Assembly (NCBI RefSeq): GCF_022430545.2
Contig: NZ_CP092488.2
Span: forward strand, 3,100,001-3,164,000
DNA: 64,000 nucleotides
DNA from: Mycobacterium paraterrae
GTDB lineage: Bacteria; Actinomycetota; Actinomycetes; Mycobacteriales; Mycobacteriaceae
Direction: 5' to 3'
A program made the position numbers and the translations under genes. Shown piece after piece: positions 25,546 through 35,009 of this stretch. The notes below the pieces were generated by a model. That model made no database searches. It saw nothing but the letters and a program-made list of their open reading frames with translations, and was not told where the DNA came from. Within the stretch, counting starts at the first letter, position 1, and each line of letters opens with the position of its first letter.

Positions 25546-26850
25546 TCGGCTGCGCAGAGCGCCAAAAGTCAGCACTCCGACCGATGCGGCACCGCAAATG
25601 GTTGCCCCGGCGATCGCCGCACGCTGTGCCCTACGGTCCGGTGCTGCGGCACGCACAGGTGAAGCGACGGGTGCCGACTTCCGGGTTGGCGGCGCGGCGG
25701 GCGTGGTCGGTGTATCGGTGCTCACCGCGGCGAGAGCGTCCACCCTGCCCGCGCCGACCTGTGGATCCCATCGGCTCGGCGGATGATGTGCGGTAGCTTT
25801 GATGCGTTGCATTACCTGGCGAGCGGTCCAGGTGGGAAATCGCGAGCGGATCAACGCGGCCAGGCCGCTGACCACGGGTGCGGCGTAGCTCGTTCCCGAC
25901 AGCGGAGCCGGGCGGTCCTGTGCGGCAATCGCATTGGCGAGCCCAGTGCCCGATGAACTCAGCGATATCACCCCTTCGCCAGGGGCGGCGACATCGACCC
26001 ACGGCCCGGCCATGGAGAACGACGACGGCTCTCCGCGTGCGTTCACCGACCCCACGGTGAGTACGAAGTCGTCGTACCAGGCTGGGCTCACGATCACCGT
26101 GGATCCCGCCTGACCTTCCGGGCATTGCCCGCTGCCGGTATTTCCGGCCGCCGCCACCACCACGACGTTCTTGATGTCGACGGCATAGGCCAACGCGGCG
26201 CCCAGTGGCCGGTCGTCGAGCGCCGCCTCTCCGCGAGCGCAGGCCACCGAGGAAATGTTGATCACAGTGGCACCGAGGTCGGCCGCGGTCCGGACAGCCC
26301 GGGCCATGGTGTCCACATCCCCGAAGCCGGAGTTCGTCGCGTCGGCGACCGCGCCGAACTTTGTGCTGGACTGCCGGACACTGATCAGCTCGACTCCTGG
26401 AGCGACACCGCTGAAGGCATCGGCGTGCGTGGGATCAGCTGCAGCGCCGATGATCCCGGCCACTGCGGTCCCGTGCCCGTCGCAGTCTTGGGTCCCGTTT
26501 CCGGCGGAGACATAGTCGCCGCCCGCGGTCAGATGCGGCAGCCGCGGGTGTGAGCTGACCCCGGTGTCGATGACGGCGACGCGCTGCCCCGAACCGGTGG
26601 TGAGCTTCCACACCTGCTGCAGATCGAGGCCGGAGAGTTGCGTTGAGTCGACGCCGCGAGTCATCGACAGCGTCGCACAGGTCTCGCGCTGCACGGTCGG
26701 TAGGGGAGGGCGCGCGGGCGCGGGCGGCGGGAGCCGACTCGGGTCGATGGGCGGCGGCGACACCGCATGCGCCGACGGTGTGATGCATCCTGACACAACG
26801 ACCAACGCCGCGATGACCACACACCTGCCTATCGCCGAGCGTGACTGCAT
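25495..26850 (-). CDS. mycP4: ESX-4 mycosin protease
   Basis: The 451-residue subtilisin-like protease has the triad Asp (AVIDTGVSSH), His (CDGHGTAVAGII) and Ser (LSGTSYAAPVVSG), an N-terminal hydrophobic signal, the mycosin extension (SPPPIDPSRLPPPAP), and a C-terminal anchor helix (AAIAGATICGAASVGVLTFG). Mycosins stabilise the ESX complex and process substrates. ATG 26850 overlaps the eccD4 stop (ATGA), so a longer reading is rejected. The signal contains VVVSGC, which reads as a lipobox and is unusual for a mycosin, though an AHA signal-peptidase-type site follows. Confidence 0.93.
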   Translation of the reverse strand: MQSRSAIGRCVVIAALVVVSGCITPSAHAVSPPPIDPSRLPPPAPARPPLPTVQRETCATLSMTRGVDSTQLSGLDLQQVWKLTTGSGQRVAVIDTGVSSHPRLPHLTAGGDYVSAGNGTQDCDGHGTAVAGIIGAAADPTHADAFSGVAPGVELISVRQSSTKFGAVADATNSGFGDVDTMARAVRTAADLGATVINISSVACARGEAALDDRPLGAALAYAVDIKNVVVVAAAGNTGSGQCPEGQAGSTVIVSPAWYDDFVLTVGSVNARGEPSSFSMAGPWVDVAAPGEGVISLSSSGTGLANAIAAQDRPAPLSGTSYAAPVVSGLAALIRSRFPTWTARQVMQRIKATAHHPPSRWDPQVGAGRVDALAAVSTDTPTTPAAPPTRKSAPVASPVRAAAPDRRAQRAAIAGATICGAASVGVLTFGALRSRLRRAGRSGNERNVMCD

Positions 26851-28202
26851 CACGGCACGGTCAGGCTGCGCGCGGCGCCATACAGACCGCACACCCAGAA
26901 TGCCAACGGGGCAACCGTCGCCAGCGTGAAATACTGCACTCGTTCCACACCTCGTCGCCCAGTCGGGACCCCGGTCGTCGGGTCGGCCACGAATCCGAGG
27001 TACAGCGCGAACGTGCTCAACGCCATTGCGGCCGCAGCGATCTCGAACGTGTACCTCGGGTATGCGACGGCGGCTGCGACGATGGCAGCGCAGAGCGTAA
27101 CCCCTCCGCAGACAATGGCGGGCAGTGATCTGTTGACGTCGTGGTGTCGTCGCGCCCGGAGCACCAGCGTGAGACCCACGACGACCGCGAAGACGATTGT
27201 GGGCGCGTCCGGCTTCCGGGTTGCACTGACAGCACCGATGGCCGCCGATGCGGAAAATGCCGCGATCACGCTGGTCAGCCATGTGTGCGCGTGAAGCGTT
27301 CTCGCGTGCAAGCCATCTGGGCCGTCGTCGTTCACAGGCGATAGTCGAGCGAGCAACATTGACAGCGGTGCCGCGGCTTCGATGACCGCCAGCGAGGCGG
27401 CGGCCATTCCCGCACCGACTGCCGGGAGGGGCGCGCCGATCAGGACTCCGACGGCCGCGGCGGCCGCCCCTGTCGTCGCAACGCATGCCAGCGCAGTGAA
27501 TGTTTCCGGACGACCAGTGAATACGCGCAGCGCGGCCGCGGTGGTTGCCGCGGCAGCGAATCCGACGAGTGCGTTCGGTGCGCCGGGCCCGCCGGGAACG
27601 ACGAACAAGCCGGCAAGCGCGACGAAAACGATCGCCGCCAATCCCAGTGGCAGGCCGGCGTCGGGTTCATCGAAAACACGGAATGCACTCAGCGACGCCA
27701 GCAGTGCCAGCAAGCCAGCGCTGACGGCGACGCCGGTGCAACCCATGCGGTGCGTGTCTTCACCAAACGCTGTTCGGATCAGCACCGTCGCCGCGACACC
27801 GGCCAGGCAACCGGCGGATAGCGAGCTGACAGCGCGGGCCAAGCGTCGAGTCCATGGCCGCGCCGCCCCGGCGACCGTCACCGATACTGCTTCGGCCATG
27901 TCGTCGCACGGTGGAGGCGCGAATTCCATCGTGGAGCCAATCAGCAGCAATGTACAGCCATCGCGAATCTCGAGTTCGGTTAGTGTCTTCGATCCATCCA
28001 GCAGACTGCCATCCGGCAAGGACAGCCGATACGAAACAGCGGTCAGAGCCGGGTCGACACCGCCCGCATCGTTGAGGGCGTCGAGAATCGGCGGAAGGAG
28101 CGATCCAACCGGCATCGCGTCCGGCAAAACGAGGTCGACGCTGGTGGCATTGGCGCGAACCGTCAGCCGTCGTTGAGTTATTGCACCCGATCCTTGATAC
28201 AC
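26850..28202 (-). CDS. eccD4: ESX-4 type VII secretion membrane protein EccD
   Basis: The 450-residue protein starts at GTG. The first ~95 residues are the ubiquitin-like EccD N-domain (RRLTVRANATSVDLVLPDAM, DGSLLDGSKTLTELEIRDG), followed by about eleven membrane helices. EccD forms the membrane vestibule around EccB and EccC. It is translationally coupled to mycP4 downstream and divergent from eccC4, with 113 bases between the preferred starts. Confidence 0.93.
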   Translation of the reverse strand: MYQGSGAITQRRLTVRANATSVDLVLPDAMPVGSLLPPILDALNDAGGVDPALTAVSYRLSLPDGSLLDGSKTLTELEIRDGCTLLLIGSTMEFAPPPCDDMAEAVSVTVAGAARPWTRRLARAVSSLSAGCLAGVAATVLIRTAFGEDTHRMGCTGVAVSAGLLALLASLSAFRVFDEPDAGLPLGLAAIVFVALAGLFVVPGGPGAPNALVGFAAAATTAAALRVFTGRPETFTALACVATTGAAAAAVGVLIGAPLPAVGAGMAAASLAVIEAAAPLSMLLARLSPVNDDGPDGLHARTLHAHTWLTSVIAAFSASAAIGAVSATRKPDAPTIVFAVVVGLTLVLRARRHHDVNRSLPAIVCGGVTLCAAIVAAAVAYPRYTFEIAAAAMALSTFALYLGFVADPTTGVPTGRRGVERVQYFTLATVAPLAFWVCGLYGAARSLTVP

Positions 28203-28300
28203 AGCCAGCTCCGTTCTCCGTCGGTTCGGACGCTAGCGGCTATCCGACGTACCCGTATCCGTTGCTCCACAGGCGAGTTGTCGCCGATCGTGCTTTTGCC

Positions 28301-28306
28301 TACCGT
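28301..28306 (+). promoter_or_regulatory. Possible -10 hexamer for eccC4
   Basis: TACCGT ends 9 bases before ATG 28316, at the upper end of leaderless spacing. It supports 28316 as the start. Confidence 0.35.
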
Positions 28307-28315
28307 GCCCGAGGC

Positions 28316-31300
28316 ATGGACGGTCTGTCGCCCAAACGGGTTCCGCCGCCCCGGCACGCGACGAACGACATTGCCGTCGTGGCGCCGCCCGAGGCCAGCG
28401 CCCCGGCGCCGTCGAGCCTGGTCGCGCGCCTTGTGCCGATCGTGACCGCGGTTGTGACGGCGGGGGTAATGGCGGCCGCGTATTACGCGCGCTCGACCGT
28501 TGCTCGCAACCCGGCATTCATGATGCTTCCGCTCATGATGCTGGTGTCGGCGATCGCGACGACGGTCTCCGGTGTGGATCGGCGGCGCGGGGAGGTCAAT
28601 GCCCGTCGCGCCGACTACCTCGAGTACCTCTCCGAAATTCGGAACTCCGCCGTGAAGACCGCGGCGGCACAACATTGTTCGATGGTTTGGTGCCACCCTG
28701 ATCCCGACACATTGTGGACGCTGATCGGCGGGCCGCGGATGTGGGAACGGACGCCCACCGACAGCGATTTCTGCTCAGTGCGGATCGGCGTCGGAAACGT
28801 TTCGCTTGCAACGCGGTTGATCGAGCCTCCGATGGACACAGTGCACCGATTCGATCCGGTAGGGGTTTCCGCGCTGAAACGTCTCCTTCACACTCATTCG
28901 ACCGTGGCGAACATTCCGATCGTCGTTGCGCTGAGCGGCTCGGCCACGGTGACGCTTCGTGGTGATGGAAGTCAGGCGCGCGCACTGGCGCGAGCAATGA
29001 TCTGCCAACTGGCCGTGATGCACAGCCCGGCAACGGTCTTGATCGCCGCCGTCGTGACCGACGTACATCGGCCGCACTGGGAGTGGCTGAAATGGTTGCC
29101 GCACAATCGCCATCCGACGGCCTGCGATGACGCGGGTCCGGTCCGGATGGTCTACTCATCGCTGTCGTCGGCACGAGACGCGGTGGTTGCACACGGGTAT
29201 CACGGTGTCGTCGTGGTCGACAGCGAGGAGGGCGTCGGCGATGCCGCACGAAGTGGCGTCGCGACACTGGCGATCGACGGTATCGACGACGATCCGGTAA
29301 CCGTCGTCGTGTGCGGCCACCTCGTCGGCGCACAGGCCGATCGGCTGAGTAACGCCGCCGCGCTTCTGTGCGCACAGCGACTGGCTGGGTGCCGGGGTGG
29401 CCCCAGTCCTGCGACTTCCCGCGGGACGGACTGGCAGCACCTGGTCGACATCGTCGATGTCGCGTCGTATTCGCCTGTCGCGCACAGGATCGCTCGGCGC
29501 GGCATGTTCCTTCGTGTGCCGCTCGGCATTGACGCCGCCGGCGCGCCGGTGGAATTGGAAATCAAAGAAGCCGCGGCGAAGGGGATGGGACCGCATGGAC
29601 TCTGCATCGGCGCGACGGGCTCCGGGAAGTCGGAGTTGTTGAGGACCGTGGCACTGGGCATGATCGTCGGCCATTCGTCGGAGGAACTCAACCTTGTGCT
29701 GGTCGATTTCAAAGGCGGCGCGACGTTCGCGGGACTGGAGCCCGCTCCGCATGTGGCGGCGGTCATCACCAACTTGGCCGACAAAGCGGCGTTGGTTACC
29801 CGCATGCGGGATGCGTTGATGGGTGAAATGAACCGCCGGCAGGAAGTGCTCCGTGCCGCGGGCAACTTCGACGGAATCGCGGCCTACCAGCGTCGGCGAC
29901 GTGCCGGCGCGCGGCTCGATTCGCTGCCCGTGCTGTTCATCATCGTCGACGAATTCTCCGAATTGCTGACTCAGCAACCGGATTTTGCCGATGTCTTCGT
30001 TGCGATCGGCCGGCTCGGACGATCGCTGGGCATACATCTGCTGTTGGCCAGTCAACGGCTCGACGAAGGCCGCCTGCGGGGCTTGGAATCACACCTGTCC
30101 TACCGCCTGTGCCTGAAGACGTTGTCATCGAACGATTCCCGGCTCGTGCTGGGGACGTCCGCGGCGTACGAGCTACCCGCAACACCGGGCGCCGCCTATC
30201 TGCGGGTAGGCACCGATGCGCCGATCCGATTCCAGACGGCGTTCGTCTCGGGCCCGACGCCCGCTGCCGTGCACGAGCCGGGGCGCTCCACGAGAGGAGC
30301 GGCGCCGGGGCTTGTACATCCGTTCACCACCGCGCCCGTCGGCCAGGTCTCGGTTGATCAAGGCGCGGGAACGGAACCTGCCGAATACCCGAGCGTGCTG
30401 CAGGCGATAGTCGGTCGGCTGTCCACCGAAGGTCCACGCGCACATGAGGTCTGGTTGCCGCCGCTTTCCGCATCGCCGGAACTGGATGCGGTTCTCCACG
30501 ACGTCGGGCCCACAACCGTGTTGACGGCTCCGATCGCGGTCGTCGACCGTCCCTTCGAGCAGCGACGAACGCCTCTGGTTGTCGACGTGTCAGGGGCCGC
30601 GGGCAACGTCGCCCTGGTCGGCGCACCCCAGTCCGGAAAGTCGACAGCCCTGCGCACACTGATCACCGCGCTGGCGGTCACGCACGAACCGCGCCTCGTG
30701 CAGTTCTACTGCCTCGACTTCGGTGGCGGTTCCCTGGCGGCGCTGCGAGATTGGCCGCACGTCGGCTCCGTCGCGGGGCGCTCCGATATCGAGCGAGTCC
30801 GCAGCACCCTTTCCCGGCTCGGTGGCATTGTGCGGGCGCGCGAGACACTTTTTCGCCAGCACGGCATCGAATCCATGGCGCACTATCGACAACTGCGGGC
30901 TGCACATGACCCGCGCTGCGACCGATTCGGGGACGTCTTTCTGGTTGTCGACGGGTGGGTCAGCCTGCAGCGCGAGTTCGAGGCAGCGGAATCGTGGGTG
31001 ACTTCGCTTGCTGCCGACGGCCTTTCGTACGGTGTGCACGTCATAATCGCGGCCTCGCGCTGGCCGGAGATCAGGCCCGCACTGCGGGACCAGATCGGAA
31101 CGCGAATCGAGCTGCGGCTCGGCGACCCGTCGGACTCCGAAATCGATCGCCGGCTGGCCCACGAGGTGCCGGTCAGCACGCCCGGGCGGGGCCTATCTCC
31201 CGATGGCCTGCACATGGTCATCGCGTTGGCCCGCCTCGACGGCGACGACTCTCCGCTGCGACTCTCCAGAGGCTGGACCGCCCCGCCGGTTCCGGTGCTG

Positions 31301-32008
31301 CCCGCCCGCATCGACCTGGACCTCGTAATCGGCCAGGCGGGTGCGCTTAATGCCGGGCCCATCGTCGGAGTCGAAGAAACTGAGCTCGAGCCGCTGACAA
31401 TCGATTTCACGCGGCAGCTGCATCTGCTGATCCTCGGCGACAGCGAGTGCGGAAAGACCGCGACCTTGCGCACCCTTTGTCGGGAGCTGATGAGAACGAG
31501 CACCCCGGCGCAGTCTCAACTCTTTGTCGTCGACCCGAGGCGGTCGCTGCTCGGCGTGGTCGGGCCAGAGTCCGGACACCTTGGCGGCTACCTTCCTTCG
31601 GCCGACGCGATAGCCGACGCCATGCCGCAGGTGCTCGGGGCATTACGGCGGCGAATGTCGTCGTGGTCGGGGCCGGACATCTACATCGTGATCGACGATT
31701 ACGAGCTCGTCGATGGTGTCGGCGGCAATCCGCTGATGCCTCTGCTGGAGATGTTGCCGTACAGCCGAGACGTCGGGATGCATGTCGTGGTGGCTCGGCG
31801 CAGTGGCGGCGCCGCCCGCGCGCTGTTCGAACCTGTGCTCGCCGGAATCCGCGACGCCGGCTGCGCCACGCTGCTGATGAGTGCGAGCCCCGACGATGGC
31901 CTGGCAATCGGCACGGTGCGCCCATCGCCGCAACCGCCCGGGCGCGGAATGCTCATCTCACGCGGACGTGGCGACCCGCAGATGATTCACGTCGGTTGGA
32001 CGCCGTGA
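28316..32008 (+). CDS. eccC4: ESX-4 secretion ATPase EccC (unsplit)
   Basis: The 1230-residue FtsK/SpoIIIE-type motor begins MDGLSPKRVPPPRHATNDI, has two membrane helices in ~40-95, and three ATPase domains with Walker A at ~432 (GATGSGKSE), ~769 (GAPQSGKST) and ~1041 (GDSECGKTA). The first domain has a strong Walker B (LPVLFIIVDEF); the third P-loop is degenerate. EccC recognises and powers export of WXG substrates. ATG 28316 gives a length close to M. tuberculosis EccC4; the frame opens further upstream (28181) but that overlaps the eccD4 start. Operon continues into the Rv3446c-like gene by GTGA overlap. Confidence 0.95.
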   Translation: MDGLSPKRVPPPRHATNDIAVVAPPEASAPAPSSLVARLVPIVTAVVTAGVMAAAYYARSTVARNPAFMMLPLMMLVSAIATTVSGVDRRRGEVNARRADYLEYLSEIRNSAVKTAAAQHCSMVWCHPDPDTLWTLIGGPRMWERTPTDSDFCSVRIGVGNVSLATRLIEPPMDTVHRFDPVGVSALKRLLHTHSTVANIPIVVALSGSATVTLRGDGSQARALARAMICQLAVMHSPATVLIAAVVTDVHRPHWEWLKWLPHNRHPTACDDAGPVRMVYSSLSSARDAVVAHGYHGVVVVDSEEGVGDAARSGVATLAIDGIDDDPVTVVVCGHLVGAQADRLSNAAALLCAQRLAGCRGGPSPATSRGTDWQHLVDIVDVASYSPVAHRIARRGMFLRVPLGIDAAGAPVELEIKEAAAKGMGPHGLCIGATGSGKSELLRTVALGMIVGHSSEELNLVLVDFKGGATFAGLEPAPHVAAVITNLADKAALVTRMRDALMGEMNRRQEVLRAAGNFDGIAAYQRRRRAGARLDSLPVLFIIVDEFSELLTQQPDFADVFVAIGRLGRSLGIHLLLASQRLDEGRLRGLESHLSYRLCLKTLSSNDSRLVLGTSAAYELPATPGAAYLRVGTDAPIRFQTAFVSGPTPAAVHEPGRSTRGAAPGLVHPFTTAPVGQVSVDQGAGTEPAEYPSVLQAIVGRLSTEGPRAHEVWLPPLSASPELDAVLHDVGPTTVLTAPIAVVDRPFEQRRTPLVVDVSGAAGNVALVGAPQSGKSTALRTLITALAVTHEPRLVQFYCLDFGGGSLAALRDWPHVGSVAGRSDIERVRSTLSRLGGIVRARETLFRQHGIESMAHYRQLRAAHDPRCDRFGDVFLVVDGWVSLQREFEAAESWVTSLAADGLSYGVHVIIAASRWPEIRPALRDQIGTRIELRLGDPSDSEIDRRLAHEVPVSTPGRGLSPDGLHMVIALARLDGDDSPLRLSRGWTAPPVPVLPARIDLDLVIGQAGALNAGPIVGVEETELEPLTIDFTRQLHLLILGDSECGKTATLRTLCRELMRTSTPAQSQLFVVDPRRSLLGVVGPESGHLGGYLPSADAIADAMPQVLGALRRRMSSWSGPDIYIVIDDYELVDGVGGNPLMPLLEMLPYSRDVGMHVVVARRSGGAARALFEPVLAGIRDAGCATLLMSASPDDGLAIGTVRPSPQPPGRGMLISRGRGDPQMIHVGWTP

Positions 32009-33210
32009 CCGTGGAGGCGCACCTCATCGAGGCCGGACCGGCGGCGATTCGCCGATTGTGTTGCGGCGGCGTGACGGTGGCAGATCACCAGGTCGAGCGG
32101 GCGGCACTCGATGGCATCGACGATCCGCTAGCGCTCGTCGGTCTTCGACCAGTCACCGTCGCGTCGCTGTGGCGGCAGGCTCTGGCGTCGGTCGACTGCG
32201 GGTCGGCCCGTGGCGTGACGGTGGTCCACCCGTCCTGGTGGTCGTCGGCGCGTGTCGAGGTGATCCGTTCAGCCGCAGAGGCGTTGACGGGCGACCCGCA
32301 GACCCGGTCCCGGTCATGGCTGCTCAGACAGGCGGCACGTGCGGGTGCGGCGGCGGTAGTCGAGATCACCGCCGATTTCGTCGTCACGACCGGTGAGGCG
32401 GTGGCGGTCGAACGCCGAAATCGAGACGTCGAAACTGTCGCCGAGGCGGTAGCGGAGTCGATTTCGACCATGACATGCGGCGCCAGCGCAGCGGTGGTCA
32501 TCGACGCTGCGGCGGTGGTGCCGGACGCTGGCAGGGTCGCGGGGGCAATCGCGGCGGCGCTGCGTCGCAACGGACTGACGGACGTGGTGGTGGTCGATGA
32601 CGCCCGGTTGAAAAGGATTGTCGGACAACTGCAATCGAGTGTCGAAAGCCTCAGCGCATCGGCTCGCCGTCGATCCTTGCGGAGCGCCCGACGCGTCGCG
32701 GCGGCGTCGGCGTCGGTGGCCGCAGCGCTCCTCGGTGTGGAGGTACGTCATCGTCATCCCGCACCGCGGGAAAGTTCATTTTCGACAACGTTCATCGTGG
32801 AAGGGCATGTAGCCGTGGAGGTTCCGGCCGGGTGGCCGACGCGCCGCATCGTCGCGGGCCCCGGATCGGCGCGGGTGCAGATAACGTCGCCAACCGATCC
32901 CGACGTTGCGTTGCACGTGACACAGTCGCGCGTTGCGCTCCCCGGATTGGACGCAACCGCCGACTTCCTCAAAACGGCGATAGATGCGGCGCCGGTCGGT
33001 GTCTTCGTCGATTTCAACCCGAGAGACCACCGCGCCGGACGTCCGGTGGTGACCTACCGCGAGATTCGGGCCGGGCATGAGATCCGTTGGACAGTGTGGG
33101 TCGACGCGTTGGTTCGGATCAGCATCGGATGTCAGAACCCGAGCGATCGCCCCTATGCCGTGAGCCGCGAGTGCGAGCTGGCGATCCGCACGGCACGGGC
33201 CCTGACCTGA
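32005..33210 (+). CDS. ESX-4-associated protein, Rv3446c family
   Basis: This 401-residue protein starts at GTG 32005, overlapping the eccC4 stop. It has an N-terminal soluble domain rich in Ala/Val (VEAHLIEAGPAAIRRLCCGG), a hydrophobic segment near residues 232-250 (RVAAASASVAAALLGVEV) and a C-terminal domain (TFIVEGHVAVEVPAGWPTRR, VALHVTQSRVALPGL). It corresponds by position and length to the conserved ESX-4 gene Rv3446c, whose function is not established. The fixed place between eccC4 and esxU argues for a structural or chaperone-like role. Confidence 0.85.
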   Translation: MTVEAHLIEAGPAAIRRLCCGGVTVADHQVERAALDGIDDPLALVGLRPVTVASLWRQALASVDCGSARGVTVVHPSWWSSARVEVIRSAAEALTGDPQTRSRSWLLRQAARAGAAAVVEITADFVVTTGEAVAVERRNRDVETVAEAVAESISTMTCGASAAVVIDAAAVVPDAGRVAGAIAAALRRNGLTDVVVVDDARLKRIVGQLQSSVESLSASARRRSLRSARRVAAASASVAAALLGVEVRHRHPAPRESSFSTTFIVEGHVAVEVPAGWPTRRIVAGPGSARVQITSPTDPDVALHVTQSRVALPGLDATADFLKTAIDAAPVGVFVDFNPRDHRAGRPVVTYREIRAGHEIRWTVWVDALVRISIGCQNPSDRPYAVSRECELAIRTARALT

Positions 33211-33293
33211 AATAGCGGAACCAAACGCCGCTGGATCGAGTCTGACATTTCGTAAGCGTGGGCAAAGCCCGACAACCGGCGGAAGGAGGACAC

Positions 33294-33620
33294 GTGAGCG
33301 CACCGACGGGCGGCAATGCACTCAGCGCGGACTTCGATCTCATGCGCTCGATCTCGGCGTCCATCGACAGCCGCAACGAGGAGATGCGTGCGGCGCTGCA
33401 GGCGTTCATCGGTCGCATGACCGCGGTACCGCAGTCGGTGTGGGGCGGGATGGCGGCGTCGCGATTCAACGAGGTGGTGCATAGGTGGAACGCGGAGTCG
33501 ACGAAATTGCATCAAGCGTTGCACGCCATCGCGGAGACCATTCGCCATAACGAAATCACGCTGCGCGATGCCGCCGAGAATCACGCGCGGCACATCGGCG
33601 CCGCCGCCGGACATCTGTGA
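33294..33620 (+). CDS. esxU: ESX-4 WXG100 substrate EsxU
   Basis: The 108-residue helical hairpin protein starts at GTG after a strong AAGGAGGA. The turn motif is W-x-G (SVWGGMAASRF), flanked by two amphipathic helices. EsxU is expected to pair with EsxT and be exported as a heterodimer by EccC4. esxT follows after 7 bases. Confidence 0.93.
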   Translation: MSAPTGGNALSADFDLMRSISASIDSRNEEMRAALQAFIGRMTAVPQSVWGGMAASRFNEVVHRWNAESTKLHQALHAIAETIRHNEITLRDAAENHARHIGAAAGHL

Positions 33621-33627
33621 GGCCATC

Positions 33628-33936
33628 GTGATCGACCAGCACCTGTCCTACAACTTCGACGAGATCGAGACGTCCGTTCGCCAGGAGATCCACGCCGCGT
33701 CGTCGCGGTTCAATGCGGCACTCCAGGATCTGAAGTCGCACGTCGCGCCGTTGCACGAACTATGGACGCGTGAGGCGGCGACGGCGTACGCCGTCGAGCA
33801 GCTCAAGTGGCATCAGGCCGCCCACGCGCTCAACGAGATCTTGACGGACCTCGGGAACGCCGTCCGGGACGGCGCCGACGATGTGGCGGCCGCCGATCAC
33901 CGAGCCGCCGGAGTGTGGGCCCGCCAGGGGCCCTGA
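33628..33936 (+). CDS. esxT: ESX-4 WXG100-like substrate EsxT
   Basis: The 102-residue protein starts at GTG and has the expected helix-turn-helix form (LSYNFDEIETSVRQEIHAAS ... LKWHQAAHALNEILTDLGNA), but the turn is LWTREAA, with Arg in place of the Gly of WXG. The same WTR form is known in M. tuberculosis EsxT, so this is an ESX-4 trait, not damage. Pairing with EsxU is inferred from adjacency. Confidence 0.93.
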   Translation: MIDQHLSYNFDEIETSVRQEIHAASSRFNAALQDLKSHVAPLHELWTREAATAYAVEQLKWHQAAHALNEILTDLGNAVRDGADDVAAADHRAAGVWARQGP

Positions 33937-33949
33937 CCACACAAAGACT

Positions 33950-33992
33950 CTGCGCGGTTCCGTCGGTAGGAGAGACCGGCGGAACCGCGCAG
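33950..33992. terminator. Strong hairpin between esxT and a convergent gene
   Basis: CTGCGCGGTTCCG (33950-33962) and CGGAACCGCGCAG (33980-33992) make a perfect 13-bp stem, with further pairing inside the 17-base loop. It sits between two gene ends, esxT on plus and the membrane protein on minus, so it probably serves as a bidirectional terminator although no T-tract is present. Confidence 0.65.
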
Positions 33993-34002
33993 GCATTCTC
34001 GA

Positions 34003-34320
34003 TCAGGCGGCGTGGCCACCTTGCCAGGGGGCGTGCGGTGCCGAGGTGCCCGGCTGCCGGGGGTCGGCCTGCGGGCGCAGCGGAGCCACGGGCCGTTCGG
34101 CATCGTCCCGGTCGGCGCGAGTCATCAGTTCGTGAAAGCCCATCCACGCCGCCCCGATGGTCGCGATCACCAGCGCGGCCCCGATCAGCACGACGGGGCG
34201 CACGACGGAGAGCAGCGCGATGACGGCGGCCATGCACCACAGCAGTTCGGCGCGTTTGCGCCACATCTTGTCGATCAATCGGTCGGTCGCTTCGGGCTCG
34301 TTCGCCTCACTGTTCGGCAC
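34003..34320 (-). CDS. Small membrane protein next to ESX-4
   Basis: GTG 34320, with CGAGGAGGTCAAGG just upstream, gives 105 residues: a charged N-terminus (PNSEANEPEATDRLIDKMWR), two hydrophobic helices (LLWCMAAVIALLSVV and VVLIGAALVIATIGAAW), then a polar Pro/Gln/His-rich tail. I do not recognise a characterised family. It is the only gene between ESX-4 and rplM, on the opposite strand; the next 245 bases hold the rplM leader and no other gene that I can see. Confidence 0.75.
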   Translation of the reverse strand: MPNSEANEPEATDRLIDKMWRKRAELLWCMAAVIALLSVVRPVVLIGAALVIATIGAAWMGFHELMTRADRDDAERPVAPLRPQADPRQPGTSAPHAPWQGGHAA

Positions 34321-34565
34321 CCTTGACCTCCTCGTATTTAAAGTCACCGCGATTTTATTTAGTCTACGCTGCGGGCGTCGAGGGCTGGGGGTCGCGTTTT
34401 GACCTGCGCGGATGTCCGCCGGTAAGCTGCTCCGTTGGCGTGCGGAACGCCGGGACTCGGGTCAACGTCGGTCGCCGAGAGCATCCCGTCCGCAAGCGTC
34501 TGATCGGCACCCGGGTCACCGGGATCCACAATCGGGTTGAACACCCGGAAACGAGAGGTAAGCGC

Positions 34566-35009
34566 GTGTCCACATACGTGCCGAAGGCGGGTGACACCAC
34601 GCGGACGTGGTACGTCATCGACGCCCAGGACGTGGTGCTCGGTCGCCTTGCCGTCGCAGCAGCCAACCTGCTGCGTGGCAAGAACAAGCCCACATTCACC
34701 CCGAACGTCGACGGCGGCGACTACGTCATAGTCATCAACGCGGACAAGGTCGCCATCGGTGGCGACAAGCTGCAGAAGAAGCTGGCCTACCGTCACTCGG
34801 GTTATCCCGGCGGGCTCAAGAGCCGCACGATCGGCGAGTTGCTGGACAAGCACCCCGACCGCGTGGTGGAGAAGGCCATCGTCGGCATGATCCCCAAGAA
34901 CAAGCTGGGCCGTCAGATCAAGCGCAAGCTGCACGTCTACGCCGGCCCCCAGCACCCCCACGCTGCTCAGCAGCCGACCCCGTACGAGATCAAGCAGGTG
35001 GCCCAGTGA
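34566..35009 (+). CDS. rplM: Ribosomal protein uL13
   Basis: The 147-residue protein carries the family blocks WYVIDAQDVVLGRLAVAAAN, NVDGGDYVIVINADKVAIGG, AYRHSGYPGGLKSRT and KLHVYAGPQHPH. GTG start with GAGAGG upstream. Its stop overlaps the rpsI start (GTGA), the usual rplM-rpsI pair. Confidence 0.97.
   Translation: MSTYVPKAGDTTRTWYVIDAQDVVLGRLAVAAANLLRGKNKPTFTPNVDGGDYVIVINADKVAIGGDKLQKKLAYRHSGYPGGLKSRTIGELLDKHPDRVVEKAIVGMIPKNKLGRQIKRKLHVYAGPQHPHAAQQPTPYEIKQVAQ

Noticed and set aside
26850..27486. N-terminal extension of mycP4 upstream of its ATG
   Set aside because: The open frame lies entirely inside eccD4; the ATGA overlap and signal peptide fix the start at 26850.
31447..32004. Extension of the Rv3446c-like gene into eccC4
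   Set aside because: The extension is Arg-rich shadow sequence inside eccC4; the GTGA overlap at 32005 gives the family length.
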